Origin: Wuchereria bancrofti
Taxonomy: Eukaryota > Nematoda > Chromadorea > Rhabditida > Onchocercidae
Length of the DNA stretch: 64,000 nucleotides
Direction of reading: 5' to 3'
Assembly: GCA_005281725.1 (NCBI GenBank)
Contig: SSBO01000007.1
Location: forward strand, 1,804,402-1,868,401
In this document: positions 38,926 through 53,029 of the stretch, one piece after another
Layout of the letters: each line of letters begins with the position of its first letter
Position numbering within the stretch: the stretch's first letter is position 1
Program-made: the position numbers and the translations under genes
The notes under the pieces: generated by a model
Told to the model about the DNA's origin: nothing
What the model saw: the letters and a program-made list of their open reading frames with translations, nothing else
The model's database searches: none

Positions 38926-41178
38926 TCAAAAAGCAGATCGATAATGCCTTCTTTTCTTGATTAATGACTTTTTTCTCTGAGAACCGTCCTCATCCTCTTT
39001 TTCCGACGATGCGGATGCCATTACGGAACGTGATAATTCACTTTCTTCTGACATATTCCTTTAAGTTATAAATCAATGAACTCAAACTGAATACATAGTA
39101 ATTTAAAAACAGCAGAAAAGGGAGAATGGGAAAATAAGGTGGAATAGAGAAAACATTTGTAGGGAGAAGGAAAAATTGTTGCCAACCTAAATTATAGGTA
39201 AGAAGTCGAATACTACTGCAAAACTGCAATGAGTTACGATTATTGGAAAGGTCGTGAATTGACATCAGCTAAGTTTGATCAGTTTAAAAGTCCTACACTC
39301 GCTCCATTAACCCTAGTAAACTATGCACAAGAAATATACCTGAGTGGTTTCACTTCATCGGCACTGGTTTCAGTGTCAAGATTCGATTTAGTAAATTTTA
39401 CAGACTCTGCCTCTTTGAAACTATTTTGCTGACCCAAATGTAACTGCATCAGTCTGAAGTTAAAAAGAAATGAAGTCTGAAGTTACTATGCACCATTTTT
39501 TTTCTTTTCTTTTGCTCCTTTCTTTTCTATCTTTCTTTCGTCGATCAGAAATACAGCACAACCTTCCAGATGCATACGGTTTGCCTGAGTTTATTTGACA
39601 GTTTTGTCTTCGTCGTAAAACGTAGCTCAGAAATATGATAAATATTGTTAGGATAACAATGCTTGGGATTGAAATTATCTGTAAAGTAATGATTAAATGG
39701 GATAGCATTCACATCTTGAAGCTTGTTTGAAAAATAACCAAAAAAGTAGATATTGAGGATGAATCAAATGGAACCAGACAGTACTAGAGAATATATCTAC
39801 ATCGAGACGTGGATACCCTGATTAGTTATGTTATTTTCACATTTATAACTTTTCTTTCCAAAATTCCACATCATTTTTACTGGACTGAATAATCACAAGG
39901 ACTGCGAAAATTCCGAAACATTTTACATATATTTAGGTTCAAAGAATTACTTCATGTATTGGTCGGTATCATCTAACGGAATTTTAATAGATATATGATG
40001 TTTAAAAGTATGTGATACCTAACGATGTAGATATTTTTACTCATCATGTTAACTGATAACTCGCAGAACTGTTTGTTGAATGAAAGGCAATCACTATCCA
40101 CTTTTAAAGTCTCTCCACTTAAAATATCAGTTTTTTTCAGACAAATTCAAGCTAACATACTGTACTTCTTGTTAGTAATTAAATGTCCACAATTAAAAAC
40201 GAGAGAAAAACAAACTAACAACAATAAAAATAAGAAGCGAAACACATAACCATCCGATGCAGAATTTCTCAGTACTCCTAGTTCTCGCCGTGGTGATTTG
40301 TGCTTTGATTGTTTTGAATACTACAATCCGCTGCAAGTTTCATGTACATGAAGTGGAAAAATAGACAACTAGTCTTTACTTTCTGCTTCTCAGTCATGTT
40401 CCTTTCTATTTCTTGTTTCACACAAATAAGATTTCATTTCCAATTTAATCAGAAAATTTAATCAGATATGTATCAGTCAGTAACAATAAAATGCGTGACG
40501 ATAGTTTGCTCGTAGTGAAATTTTTTGTGTAGAAATTAAAAAAGGAGATGAAAATAATGAGAAGAAATAATCACCAAGCCGTTCATTTTACTGTCTGTTT
40601 CATTCAGTGTCGTATTATTATCAAGACTTATGTCCGATCGTTCAGTATTTCTACCTGTTTCTGGCACTTCTTCAAGTGATGTAAGTGATTTCTCACTGAT
40701 TGCAGCTTAAAACGGATAGAGTGCAAACAAAATGAATGTGATAGGAATTAAAAATTAAATTGATTTAGAATTCAAAAACTGCTTCAAGATTCATTCGAGG
40801 AAGAGGATAGCAAAGAAAACAGTTCAATATACTGTAATGGATTAAACTAAATGATCATATAGTAAACAAGTTGAACTACTGGGAAATGTTGAGTAAAAAT
40901 TGATGCTAAAGATTTCTTGATCATATACAGTGGCATATCTAAACTTTGTAGCTAACATATTTAAAAACTTTGAAGAAAGAGATCATATGCGCTAGATAAG
41001 AGATCATATGCGCAGGAGAATTTTCTTCGAACGAAATTCGAAGGTGAGAGAAGAAATGAAGAAAACAGTTTAAAAAAATGAAATTACCAGTGAAAAAGAT
41101 AGGTAGTAACAGAATGAGTGCCAGGAAGGAATTTTGTTTCGAATCCCTTGACCGACAACTGGCATCACCTGTGATCAT
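38926..41178 (-). CDS. Orphan type I single-pass membrane protein, 211 residues
   Basis: Five exons with matching phases, total 636 bp: 41178-41088, 40705-40575, 39678-39487, 39428-39340, 39058-38926. Exon 1 encodes a signal peptide (FLALILLLPIFFTA core). Exon 2 is a short acidic ectodomain with potential N-glycosylation sites (NNTT, NETD). Exon 3 is a membrane helix (IVILTIFIIFLSYV) followed by an Arg/Lys-rich stop-transfer region (LRRRQN, RRKKDRKERSKRKEKK). Exons 4 and 5 form an acidic then basic cytoplasmic tail with Ser runs (SEESELSRSV, ASSEKEDEDG) that could be casein-kinase sites. No domain or family is recognised, so a nematode-restricted receptor or adaptor is possible but unproven. 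The gene is complete from ATG to TGA. A 35-codon antisense frame lies in its second intron. Confidence 0.65.
40257..40364 (+). CDS. 35-codon ORF predicting a membrane micropeptide
   Basis: Starts ATG and encodes a nearly continuous hydrophobic helix (VLLVLAVVICALIVL) with a short basic and acidic end, closing in TAG. It lies antisense in an intron of the orphan membrane protein gene. Small single-helix peptides of this size regulate pumps and channels in animals, but there is no homology here and chance occurrence is quite possible. Confidence 0.2.
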   Translation: MQNFSVLLVLAVVICALIVLNTTIRCKFHVHEVEK

Positions 41179-42228
41179 TGTTCCAAGTAAGCCCACAGGG
41201 CTTCTCAAACACTATAACAAATAATACATTCAAAAAAAAGACAAAAAACTTGTACAGGCAACGGTAAACCTCTTTCCCGCTAATTTGCATATACAGAAAA
41301 AAAAATTAACATGAAACAAATGAACGAAAAGTTTTGTTACATTTTCTGAGAGAAGCCTTTGGAGAGAACTGTCAAGTAACATTTTATTTATAGATTAGTA
41401 GTAAGTAGTTCAAGAATGATAATTTTAAGAGCAATAAATAATAATAGAAAATATTAACAAATTACTTACTTTAAAATTTGCTCTAACACTGAGAAATCAA
41501 CTGCTGGTAAATCATTAATTTCAAATAGTTAATCCGAAACAATTACTTTACCACAAATTCAAATAGTAAATCGGTCTTGGAACGAATACTTGTCCGCTAA
41601 TAGTAGCCTTATGGCGAAAACTTGCCGAATGTTTGCTTTATTTCTTGTGTCTTCCTGTTTAGAGATAAATTGAGGCGTTGGTGGTGTAGGGTACATTTAT
41701 TTACTTACTGTTAATCTCCGTTCTCTTATTCCCACGTTTATTTACTATTAGTCTAAGATGGCGTGACCTTGAAGAGTATGCTTGCTTAACGTGCATTTGC
41801 TGTTGGTGTAGATGACGTGGGACGTTGAGAACTTTAAGTAAACTCTTGCTCATAATGAAAAAGTAACTGTACTTCTTCTACTATAATTTGTTGTCAGGTT
41901 GATTCAGTAGATGTGGACAAATGTTAATATTATTTTTTCAATTGACACACCAGTCTGCAGTGGTATTGGTATAATTGCGGTATTTCCGTTTGGATGTTTG
42001 TTCCTTGCTTTGGATTATCGTTGAGAATAGTGGTGTGTTCTGTTGCTAATGAAAGACTGTTACTTCGTTGAGTTCTTAATACCATGGCTCACATAGGCTT
42101 ACAGATTTCGTAACGTATGCCAAAGCATGATGCAGCCTTGTCATCGGGAATGGCATGATTAACATCCTTGGAAGATATTACAGGCTTTTAATGAACTGAT
42201 AAAAATTTCTCCAATTATAAGAATCTTG
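41179..42228. other. Divergent intergenic region between orphan membrane gene and NXT1
   Basis: About 1 kb separating two divergent genes, so it probably carries both promoters. The segment 41650-42000 is T/G-rich on the plus strand. No coding signal seen. Confidence 0.5.
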
Positions 42229-43030
42229 ATGTCAAAATTGGCAGTAGAAGATGAGACGGCGTGTACAGCAGCAAAGAAATTCACGGACTTATTTTACGAT
42301 GCCGTTGATCGAAAGCGAAATAAGATGAATTTCTTGTACACTGATGGAGCCATGCTTGTTTGGAATGGTAACGCCTTACGGGGAGTGGAAATCATCGCCA
42401 AGTTCTATGATAGCTTGCCCAATTCTACTCACACGTGAGTTTTGCCTCAGCACATCCTTTACCTTTTATTTTATGTACTAGGAATGAAGTTGTTTATCGA
42501 GAAACTTAACTTTATACATTAGTATTTGTGCTTTAGTTCACGTCTTACTTTCTCTATATGGTAGTTTTTTTTTTCTTTGCAGTGAGTACAACATTCATCA
42601 AGGGAAACATCATGAAAAAGGTCTTTTACAGATAAGAGCAATCGTTCTGTACAGGAAAGACAGAACTAATTTGTTAATAATGAAATCTTATGTAAGTGGC
42701 ATCAAAATTGAGGATACAGCGTAACGAGTGCGTCCTTGCTTGCTTGTAACGAATGAAAATTGGTCCACTTAAGGAAATTCTAAGATAATATTGATCTCAG
42801 TGAAGCACCGACTGGTCATATTTTTCAAAATTCATTCGAATATCTTCAGGTTGGAATCACTGGATTGCCAGTATATCGATAGTTCTGACCAAGCGCGTCC
42901 ATTGGTGGTTCTTGCAGTTGGGAAAGTCGTTCTTGGTCAAATGACACATGCCTTTACGCAAACACTAGTTTTGACATTAGAGGATGAAAAATATAAAATA
43001 TTGAGCGACCGATTCCGCTTCGTTGATTGA
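42229..43030 (+). CDS. NXT1: NXT1 / p15, NTF2-related mRNA export cofactor, 128 residues
   Basis: NTF2-fold subunit that pairs with NXF1/TAP for mRNA export through the nuclear pore. Exon 1, 42229-42434, ends CAC AC/GTGAGT. Exon 3, 42850-43030, starts after ATCTTCAG in the matching phase and ends TGA, total 387 bp. The N-terminal helix (AAKKFTDLFYDAVDRKRNKMNFLY) and DGAMLVWNGNALRG are the classic NTF2 opening. The end, HAFTQTLVLTLEDEKYKILSDRFRFVD, matches the p15 C-terminal strands. Length is slightly below the usual 140. The ATG is the first in frame. Skipping the open stretch at 42584-42723 gives the canonical protein; that stretch is treated under findings. Confidence 0.93.
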
Positions 43031-43428
43031 CATCTCATATCTCTTTTCTCAAAGTTATTGTTTACATGAGCAGACTGAAGTTTTTCAAGGATCTTTATTG
43101 AAAATTTTTTTGATGCTATTTTTGTTGCATGTATATAGAAGTCTAGAACCAAAACATCGGAATCAAAAAACTTAACATGTTAAATGAATCTCAAGAAGCC
43201 TTTATGAAATCTGTTGTGCCGCACATCATATTTTGAATCTTACTGTACACCATATACTGTGCCGTATGCTATCAATAAAAACAAGTATTTATTCTACTGA
43301 AAAGTAAAACGGAACATACTGTATTACACTGACTTAAAACGTAACAATCTGTGAACAAGGAAATGAGTTACCAACAATTTTAGTCAAAACAGTGAAGCAG
43401 CGAAAACAAGAAATAGTCGTAGATTCAA
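43031..43428. other. Convergent intergenic region between NXT1 and AHCY
   Basis: Holds both 3' UTRs. AATAAA-like signals are possible (aataaaaac near 43274). No coding signal. Confidence 0.5.
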
Positions 43429-46349
<2,921 letters not shown>

Positions 46350-46453
46350 TGAGAACAAACTTCCGAATAAAATAAATCCGGAGCGTCCAATGACAATGAC
46401 AATGTGATCTACTAATTATGGTGTCTCACAGCTGCAAGATCTCATAAAAGCTA

Positions 46454-46838
46454 TTACGAAACATATACTGGTGGCCGTTTCAAAGAAAATGCACGTAGTC
46501 CTCCACATTTTTCAGTGAGATTTCTGGCATAACGTTCACACATTAAAGCAATTTTTTTTTGTGGGCAATTGCTTGTTTTATTAACAATTGATATATGAAT
46601 GTTACGACGTAAATGAAATGTAGAAGTTGGCAACTGAATATTACCGACCTTAACAATTCCTTTTGTGGAATTTATGAAAAGATCAAAATATCCCCCTTTG
46701 GATGTCGTGTAATTGCTGACATGTGAATGGAAATTGTGAGACGCAGAATGGGAACTGCACAATCATTTAACAAATTATCTTCTGTTTTAAAAATGCTTTT
46801 ACTGAACAATCAAAATCTTGTCACTTTCGAAATAACAT
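46454..46838 (-). CDS. Small orphan protein, 104 residues, between CCT8 and AHCY
   Basis: Main exon 46754-46454, 301 bp, is open after a GATTGTGCAG acceptor and ends TAA. A 14-bp first exon at 46838-46825 (ATG, then donor GTGACA) joins in phase and gives a complete frame. The N-terminal 25 residues are rich in Ser, His, Asn and basic residues with few acids, as in a mitochondrial presequence. The remainder (KGIVKVGNIQLPTSTFHLRR, CERYARNLTEKCGG) is polar and basic with four Cys. No family is recognised; a fast-evolving mitochondrial protein is one guess. Spacing is about 92 bp from the CCT8 stop and about 104 bp to the AHCY ATG, which supports a real cistron. Confidence 0.55.
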
Positions 46839-46930
46839 AAAGTAAATATGGAATAACGGTATTTCAATTTTCAGATTTCCATTCTTCAACAAATCAGACA
46901 ATGTTCGTAAATGAATTAAACTGTTTCAGA

Positions 46931-49900
46931 TCAATCATCGTCTGCTTCATCAGCTGGTTTGGGTGGTCGTGGTGCTGGACCTCCACTCGATTGTTTGGAC
47001 ATAATAATCTGAAAATTTGATAAATTTACACCGTACCAAAGTGCGGAAATTAGGGATGAAGCTATCTTAATAATTTCGTCTGAATATTCTAGTTTATCTC
47101 TTATTTGTCTCACAAGCAAGTTTAAAAACTAAGATAATTTAGATTTAATTCGGAAATCCTCCTCTTACATCGATTCTGCTGATGAGTTGATCCATAGCCA
47201 TCACAAATATTAAAAAAGAAACAATAATGTAATGATAAATGAAATGAGAGAAATCTCAAATTACGCTACAAGTCGTAATGCTAACATAAACATAAAATGA
47301 AAAATGTTATGGAATGTATTCAAAGATTCATTGAACAGTGTTTAATCAGTCTCAAAAATTTATCCCCTTGAAGGCAGCTAGGTACAAACCTGGTCTATTT
47401 TCAGAATGGTAATTGCAGCATCAGCAGCTAATTTGATAGCAGATTTTTTGCCACTGTATAGATCGTAGATGTCTGCCTCTACAGCATCCATTATATCTCC
47501 AGAGAGGAGATCAATTCCGGCGTTTCTTTGACCGTCTTGATGAGCAGCATAAATTTTTGAAAGTATTTCAGTTGGCTGAAACATTACAGCAGAATATAGA
47601 TGAAAAAATTTATATGCAACCTAAGATTTAATTTCATTTTTTGGAATGACTGGTTTATAAAGATATCTCAATAATCATTCACTTACATCTAATCCAGCAT
47701 TCTCGGCAATTTGTTTTGGCAGAGCTTCTAAGGCATGCGCAAATTTTTTGATCGAATACTGTTCAAGTCCAGCACACTTCTCACCGAACGATTCTATTTG
47801 TCGAGCCAATTCAACCTCGACAGCTCCAGCACCAGGAAGCAACTATAATGCAAAGAACTAATTCGCTTCTAACTGAAGTATAAAAATTTATCATCAGCAC
47901 TATCTAGCTAATTATGAAGCGCTCGCTATCAACAAGTAAATGCTATATTAAGCAATAGTGGATTTCCCGAAAAGATAATGAGAGCTGTTAAATCATCCGT
48001 TTCATTTACCCATTGTCAATCTGAAATAGTCAGAGCAATTAAATGACCAATACGCATATTTTTGCACCATATTTTTGGAAATAAACACAAAAAATTTATT
48101 TAATTAGTTTAGATTTTGAACGATGCCTCAATCCATTGCTTTCGAAAAAAAGGAGTACAAACCTGGCAATCTCTTGTAAGTGCTTTGTAAGTATTAATTG
48201 CATCGTCAACGGCTCTCTCAATGTCATCCATTCGGGAATGACTTGAGCCTCTGATAACGATTGTGGCAACATGTCCGCGCTCACTGAATTTATCGAATAT
48301 CGTCACTTCCGTCTCGCCTATTTCGTCAGTATATACTCGATCACATTCACCATAAGAAGTTCGTGGTGGAACACACTGAAGATGGACTATGGAGATTTCA
48401 AAAACTGCGTCAGTTTTATGACTAGAATCACATATAATGAAGATTAAAATCAGAAATAGTGAAGAGTGTTTATGTCATTGCTTGCTTAAAAATAAAATTT
48501 AACAAATTTGAACATTTTCAAAGTAATCCACGACTATCCATAATTTTATATTTTATACATCGGCAATTCAATGTATTTGCTGCAATTATTGTCCTATTTA
48601 ATATTTGTGCATTCTTACTTTAACTGTTTCTTATTCCAGCGCTATAGAACGCATGCCATAGCGCAACGGTATTAAAAATGAGACTTTATAATTCACATCA
48701 ATTTTCTCTTCATCAAATCTAGTTAGTAAGTGATGAAATTGTTTCAATATTCACTAAAATAAAGTGCAATTGAAGTTTGACAATAAAAAGGAATTGAAAT
48801 TCAATTAAAAAAAGCACCGCAGAAACCATATTCTCAACAAACTACTTAAGTATAAATGTTCGACGTAGTACAAAAACTTACTACTCGTGCCTGCGCTTGA
48901 GCTCCAGTGGTACGACATAATCTTCTAAGGTCGAATTTCGAGGTCAGTCTAACACCCATAATTTTGTATTTGTTTAAAAAGTGAATATACAGATCACCAA
49001 ATTTTCCTGCTGCTACCACAACATTAACGCCATTCTCAGCCAGAGCTTTAACAATAGTTTCTACTTCAGCTTCTTCTCCAGCACTAAATTTCAGCAATTC
49101 ATCGGCACTCTCCAATAAAACTGTACCCTGGAAATTAAAACTCACTGCATTCACACGGAAAGTTCTTGCACCGACAGAAGTATAAATCATGACTATATGT
49201 ATTTTCTGATGCTGATAACTAGCAACCAAATCCTAACAATCACTAATATCAGCAGGATAATCAATTAGAGAGCTAAATCCTAATAATACGCTGTTTCTTT
49301 CTGTACTTATAGGCATATTTGCAGCTCCTGGATAACACATATAAAACTACTGTTTCATCCATAGAAAATTTTTACATCTGGAAAACTCTCATTGAACTCG
49401 TGAAGCACACAATCACTGTCGTGACTACCTTCGTTTCTGTTTGTGTCAAATCAAATGGAGAAGTATACACAACAATTCTGGCTTTATCCACTTTCTTGAT
49501 TTCACCCTCAGCTCCACGTTGAAAAATCATTCCATTCATAGTTTTTGAAGACTGTACAGATGAACCAAGAATTTTGCATACACGAATATTATCCACGTTG
49601 AAATTATAAGTGTTCGTTGGTACAATTTGAACTAAAATTAATCTTTTGTACTATACGAAGTGATTATCTGGTCACTTTATTCGATTGTGAATAACTTTTT
49701 TTGGAACGAAATTTCAAGTCGTGTAAATTTCAAATCATATTTTGTGTGATCTACTATTTACCATTTCCTATCATTTAAAGAATCAATTCTTGTATATTAC
49801 CCATTATCACTAGCACTATCCCAATAATGTAAAAAATAAAATTAGACTAACAATAGATACTCATATCTTAAGTTTCTTAACACGTTTGATCATCAAATTT

Positions 49901-51042
49901 AGTACGTTTGGTATACGGTACAAAACCGTAAACGACCTACCACAAGCTTTGGCAACTAGATCTGCAAGAAAATCAACGTTGTCATATTGCTTCGACATAA
50001 TTGCGGATTTGAGATACTTCTGTACCACTTTAATATCCCGTAGGTCATCAGCTTTCTTAACGACTAGTGACGGCAATATTTCCAGTGTTTTGTCTACCGC
50101 ACTCTCATACCCATCAGCAATTTCGGAAGGATTCAAACCCTATAAATTTTTCTAATCGAAAGAAAAATCCACTGCTGAAGATAAAACTTTAGCAATAATA
50201 AAATGAAACACATGGATTATTTTCAATCAATCTTGAACTCCTTTGCCGCGAAAAAAACATGCCAGACTATAATCGTACTTTTATCGCTAAGCTTCTTGTG
50301 GATTTATTTTCCACAGCTGTATGTCCCATTTACACTACCAATTTAGAATGATCAAGAATTTAGCAACATGAATCTAATAATCCCGATAAGCAAATAATAA
50401 ATTACTATCAGACCCAAATAATCACCATGTTCAACAGCTGAGATGCATGCTCTAGTAATGCAGCACCGAAAATAACCACTGTATTCGTGCCATCACCAAT
50501 CTGTTTCTCTTGCATTTGAGTAGCCATAACAAGCATTTTTGCTGCTGGATGTTGTACTTCAAGTTCTTTCAAGATTGTTCCAGCATCATTCGTTACAAAC
50601 AACTTTTCGATATGGTTGATCATCATTTTATTCATACCTGAACATTTGTACTACTTGATATGTGCAGCGCAATGGCATAAATCAATCCTCAGTCAAAAAC
50701 TCCCTCCACACTTAGTTTTACAACCAGTTTGAGTAAATTAACTGAATTACCACAAGATCATTACCACTTGGTCCAAATGCTGACTGGATCTGAGAAGAAA
50801 GTTCGGTGCATGCCTCAATATTACGTTGTACAGCTTCTTCAGTACCTTTGAAATGCTGAAAACCATCCAAAATATATCAATACACTCAAAAAAGGAAAAA
50901 GACAAAGATAGTTGCAAGAGAAACCAAGCTCTATATGAAGTGCAAAAAGCGGTGATTTATAAGCCTTACGCTTCGTAACAAATACCTGTGCACCTTCTTT
51001 TAGGAAACGAGCGTATCCGGATTTCGGAATTACCATAGCCAT
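46931..51042 (-). CDS. cct-8: T-complex protein 1 subunit theta (CCT8), 546 residues
   Basis: Subunit of the cytosolic TRiC/CCT group II chaperonin that folds actin, tubulin and other proteins. Exons: 51042-50986, 50855-50765, 50637-50426, 50139-49941, 49631-49429, 49127-48882, 48375-48163, 47842-47687, 47575-47390, 47008-46931, total 1,641 bp and all in phase. Theta-specific blocks include SAFGPSGMNKMMINHIEKLFVTNDAGT, VQHPAAKMLVMATQMQEKQIGDGTN (ATPase segment with GDGTN), NVDNIRVCKILGSSV, LPGAGAVEVELARQI and the C-terminal IIMSKQSSGGPAPRPPKPADEADDD tail. Length matches the family (about 548). Exon 2 has two overlapping donors (see findings). It is the first gene of a likely three-gene operon. 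Confidence 0.97.
48639..48664. repeat. Perfect 7-bp stem hairpin in a CCT8 intron
   Basis: gcgctat (48639-48645) and atagcgc (48658-48664) flank a 12-base loop containing gcatg. It is GC-rich against an AT-rich intron. It is too small to call an RNA gene. Confidence 0.4.
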
Positions 51043-52960
51043 TCTGTCTATCTGGAGAATGTAGACAAAATTAGCTACAATTAAAATACAGTAAGGAAGG
51101 AACGGTTAAAGCATATATCTCTTACGTCCTAAGAACGGCTTAGATGGCTAATCCACGCATACCCCAAACATCCTCTCATAACTACCAAATTTCTAACAAC
51201 ACTTCACTATCCTACCTAACTGGTCGGCCAAACCGTAAAATGCCGGTCGGCCATGGAGTGGAGTAATGTAGATTTTCCGCCCAGATAAGACTGCTGTGTG
51301 AGTTAAGGAGTGCACCCACTTATAAAATGCAACTGTACCAAATATAACATAAAGACCGGACGAAGTAGCTGGGTAAATAGAGTCTTAATGGCCGTATTAG
51401 TCGGATTCCCCTTTTGTCTATTTACTGTCACAAATTAAACAGCATTAACAAATTAGCTGTGTAATCCATAAGAAAAGCACCAGTACTTGTTTTATTAAAT
51501 CAGAGAACTATTTTGGTACAAATTGCTACGAATTTTTTCTAGTATGCGAATCAGAAATGTTAGCTTAAAAGCTACGGAATAGAACAAGATTGCTTGCGTT
51601 GAGGAAAACTGTGGTAACATATTCTTGTTGTTATCGTAATCCATAACGTCGGCAATATCTTTATTGGTTTTATACGATATCGTGCAGTATTGCGTTTAGT
51701 TGTTGTACTTTTACATCACTATCGATCTGTGATGAACTGACGTTCGTGTTGTCCAGTTAACGAACTTCAAAATCGAATGTGTCGAATCTGTCAGAAACTA
51801 CCGAATGGAATCTGTCGAAGCTGAAATCCCTCTGTTGATTTAACGGAGGGATTTGAGAGGACTTTTGAACAGAGAATTCTTTTAAATCCTTTTTTATCGG
51901 TAAACTTTATCTCTAGGTCAGCTTCTTGTAACTCGTGTCCTGATGACCGGATGTGTTGCTATAGCTATAGGTCTTCAATCGACGTTGCGCTTTCATCCTT
52001 CCTTAAACTCCATCGTGTCGTTTCACGCTTGGTTAATTCTATTTACTTATATCTGGATCGACATGTAGCTTAACTGGTATACATATTTAACTTACTGACT
52101 TACTGACCCCTTTGAAACTGTCTACCCACTATTTGGTCCTGCTAATATCTCTATGTGCAACTAATTACATTTTTCGGCTTGCCGACAGCTTGGCTAATTT
52201 CAAACATTCTGAAAGTCACTAACAAAAATAATCGATGTGTTAGTTGCATCTTAAGATCATCTAGAGAATTGTATCTTGAGCGGAATGAAGCCAAGATTTG
52301 CAAAAAAGAAGACCATATGCGACACATTGGATGAGGTCCGTAGTGAATTCGATGAAATCTCGCATGCATGATTTTGTGTGGAAAAATCCATTTTATTGAG
52401 TGATCACCCGGTCTGCTGATGACAGTAATATCACTGGTATGACAAAGCACAATGCCCTTAATCTGTTTTAGTCCAATTTTTTCTTAAATAACTCTCAGTA
52501 AAACTATTCCTTGAACAATTGCTGATTATATAATTTTATTAATCGAGGAGAAACTAAAAAAGCACATCGGATGCTAGCCTGCGAATTAGATTGCTCAAAT
52601 CTAGCGATTGTCAGTTGCAATATGACACTGCTTTGCCATCTTAGCAATAAAGTGGTCTACAAATGGTTAGATTTCCCAATTATCTCATATGCAAACAATT
52701 CTGATTCAATGATTACAAAACTCTAAATGCAAAATGTAAGTCAACAAATGCTATTTATGATTATTTATCATAACAATGCAGGAAGATAATTTATAAAGTT
52801 TAATTTTAATTAAATTCTTGTCCTGTATAGAATGGAAATTGTATGAAGCTGCTTATTGCCATATCATGATATGTTGTTACTATCATATCAATGATAAAAG
52901 ACCCATTTTATAATTAAAGTCGATCATAAATAGCGTCAGAAATGAAGTGGAGTAGACGTT
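51043..52960. other. Intergenic, upstream of CCT8
   Basis: About 1.9 kb including the CCT8 promoter. A direct repeat ggtcggcca occurs twice near 51222-51256 in a locally GC-rich patch. The 99-codon minus-strand frame at 52151-52450 has no motif, no acceptor logic and no neighbouring exons. I see nothing else. Confidence 0.45.
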
Positions 52961-53029
52961 GGATTGTTATTATTACCATATCACAATGCGTTGTTGTTAT
53001 CATATCAACAATGGAAGAAAGCCATCGTT
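52853..53029. repeat. Diverged tandem duplication (~50 bp units)
   Basis: The segment around 52853-52899 (ccatatcatgatatgttgtt, then tatcatatcaatga) recurs with substitutions at about 52972-53020 (ccatatcacaatgcgttgtt, then tatcatatcaacaa). The second copy lies inside a candidate signal-peptide exon. Confidence 0.6.

Noticed and set aside
49886..50155. 89-codon plus-strand ORF
   Set aside because: Shadow of CCT8 exon 4 on the opposite strand.
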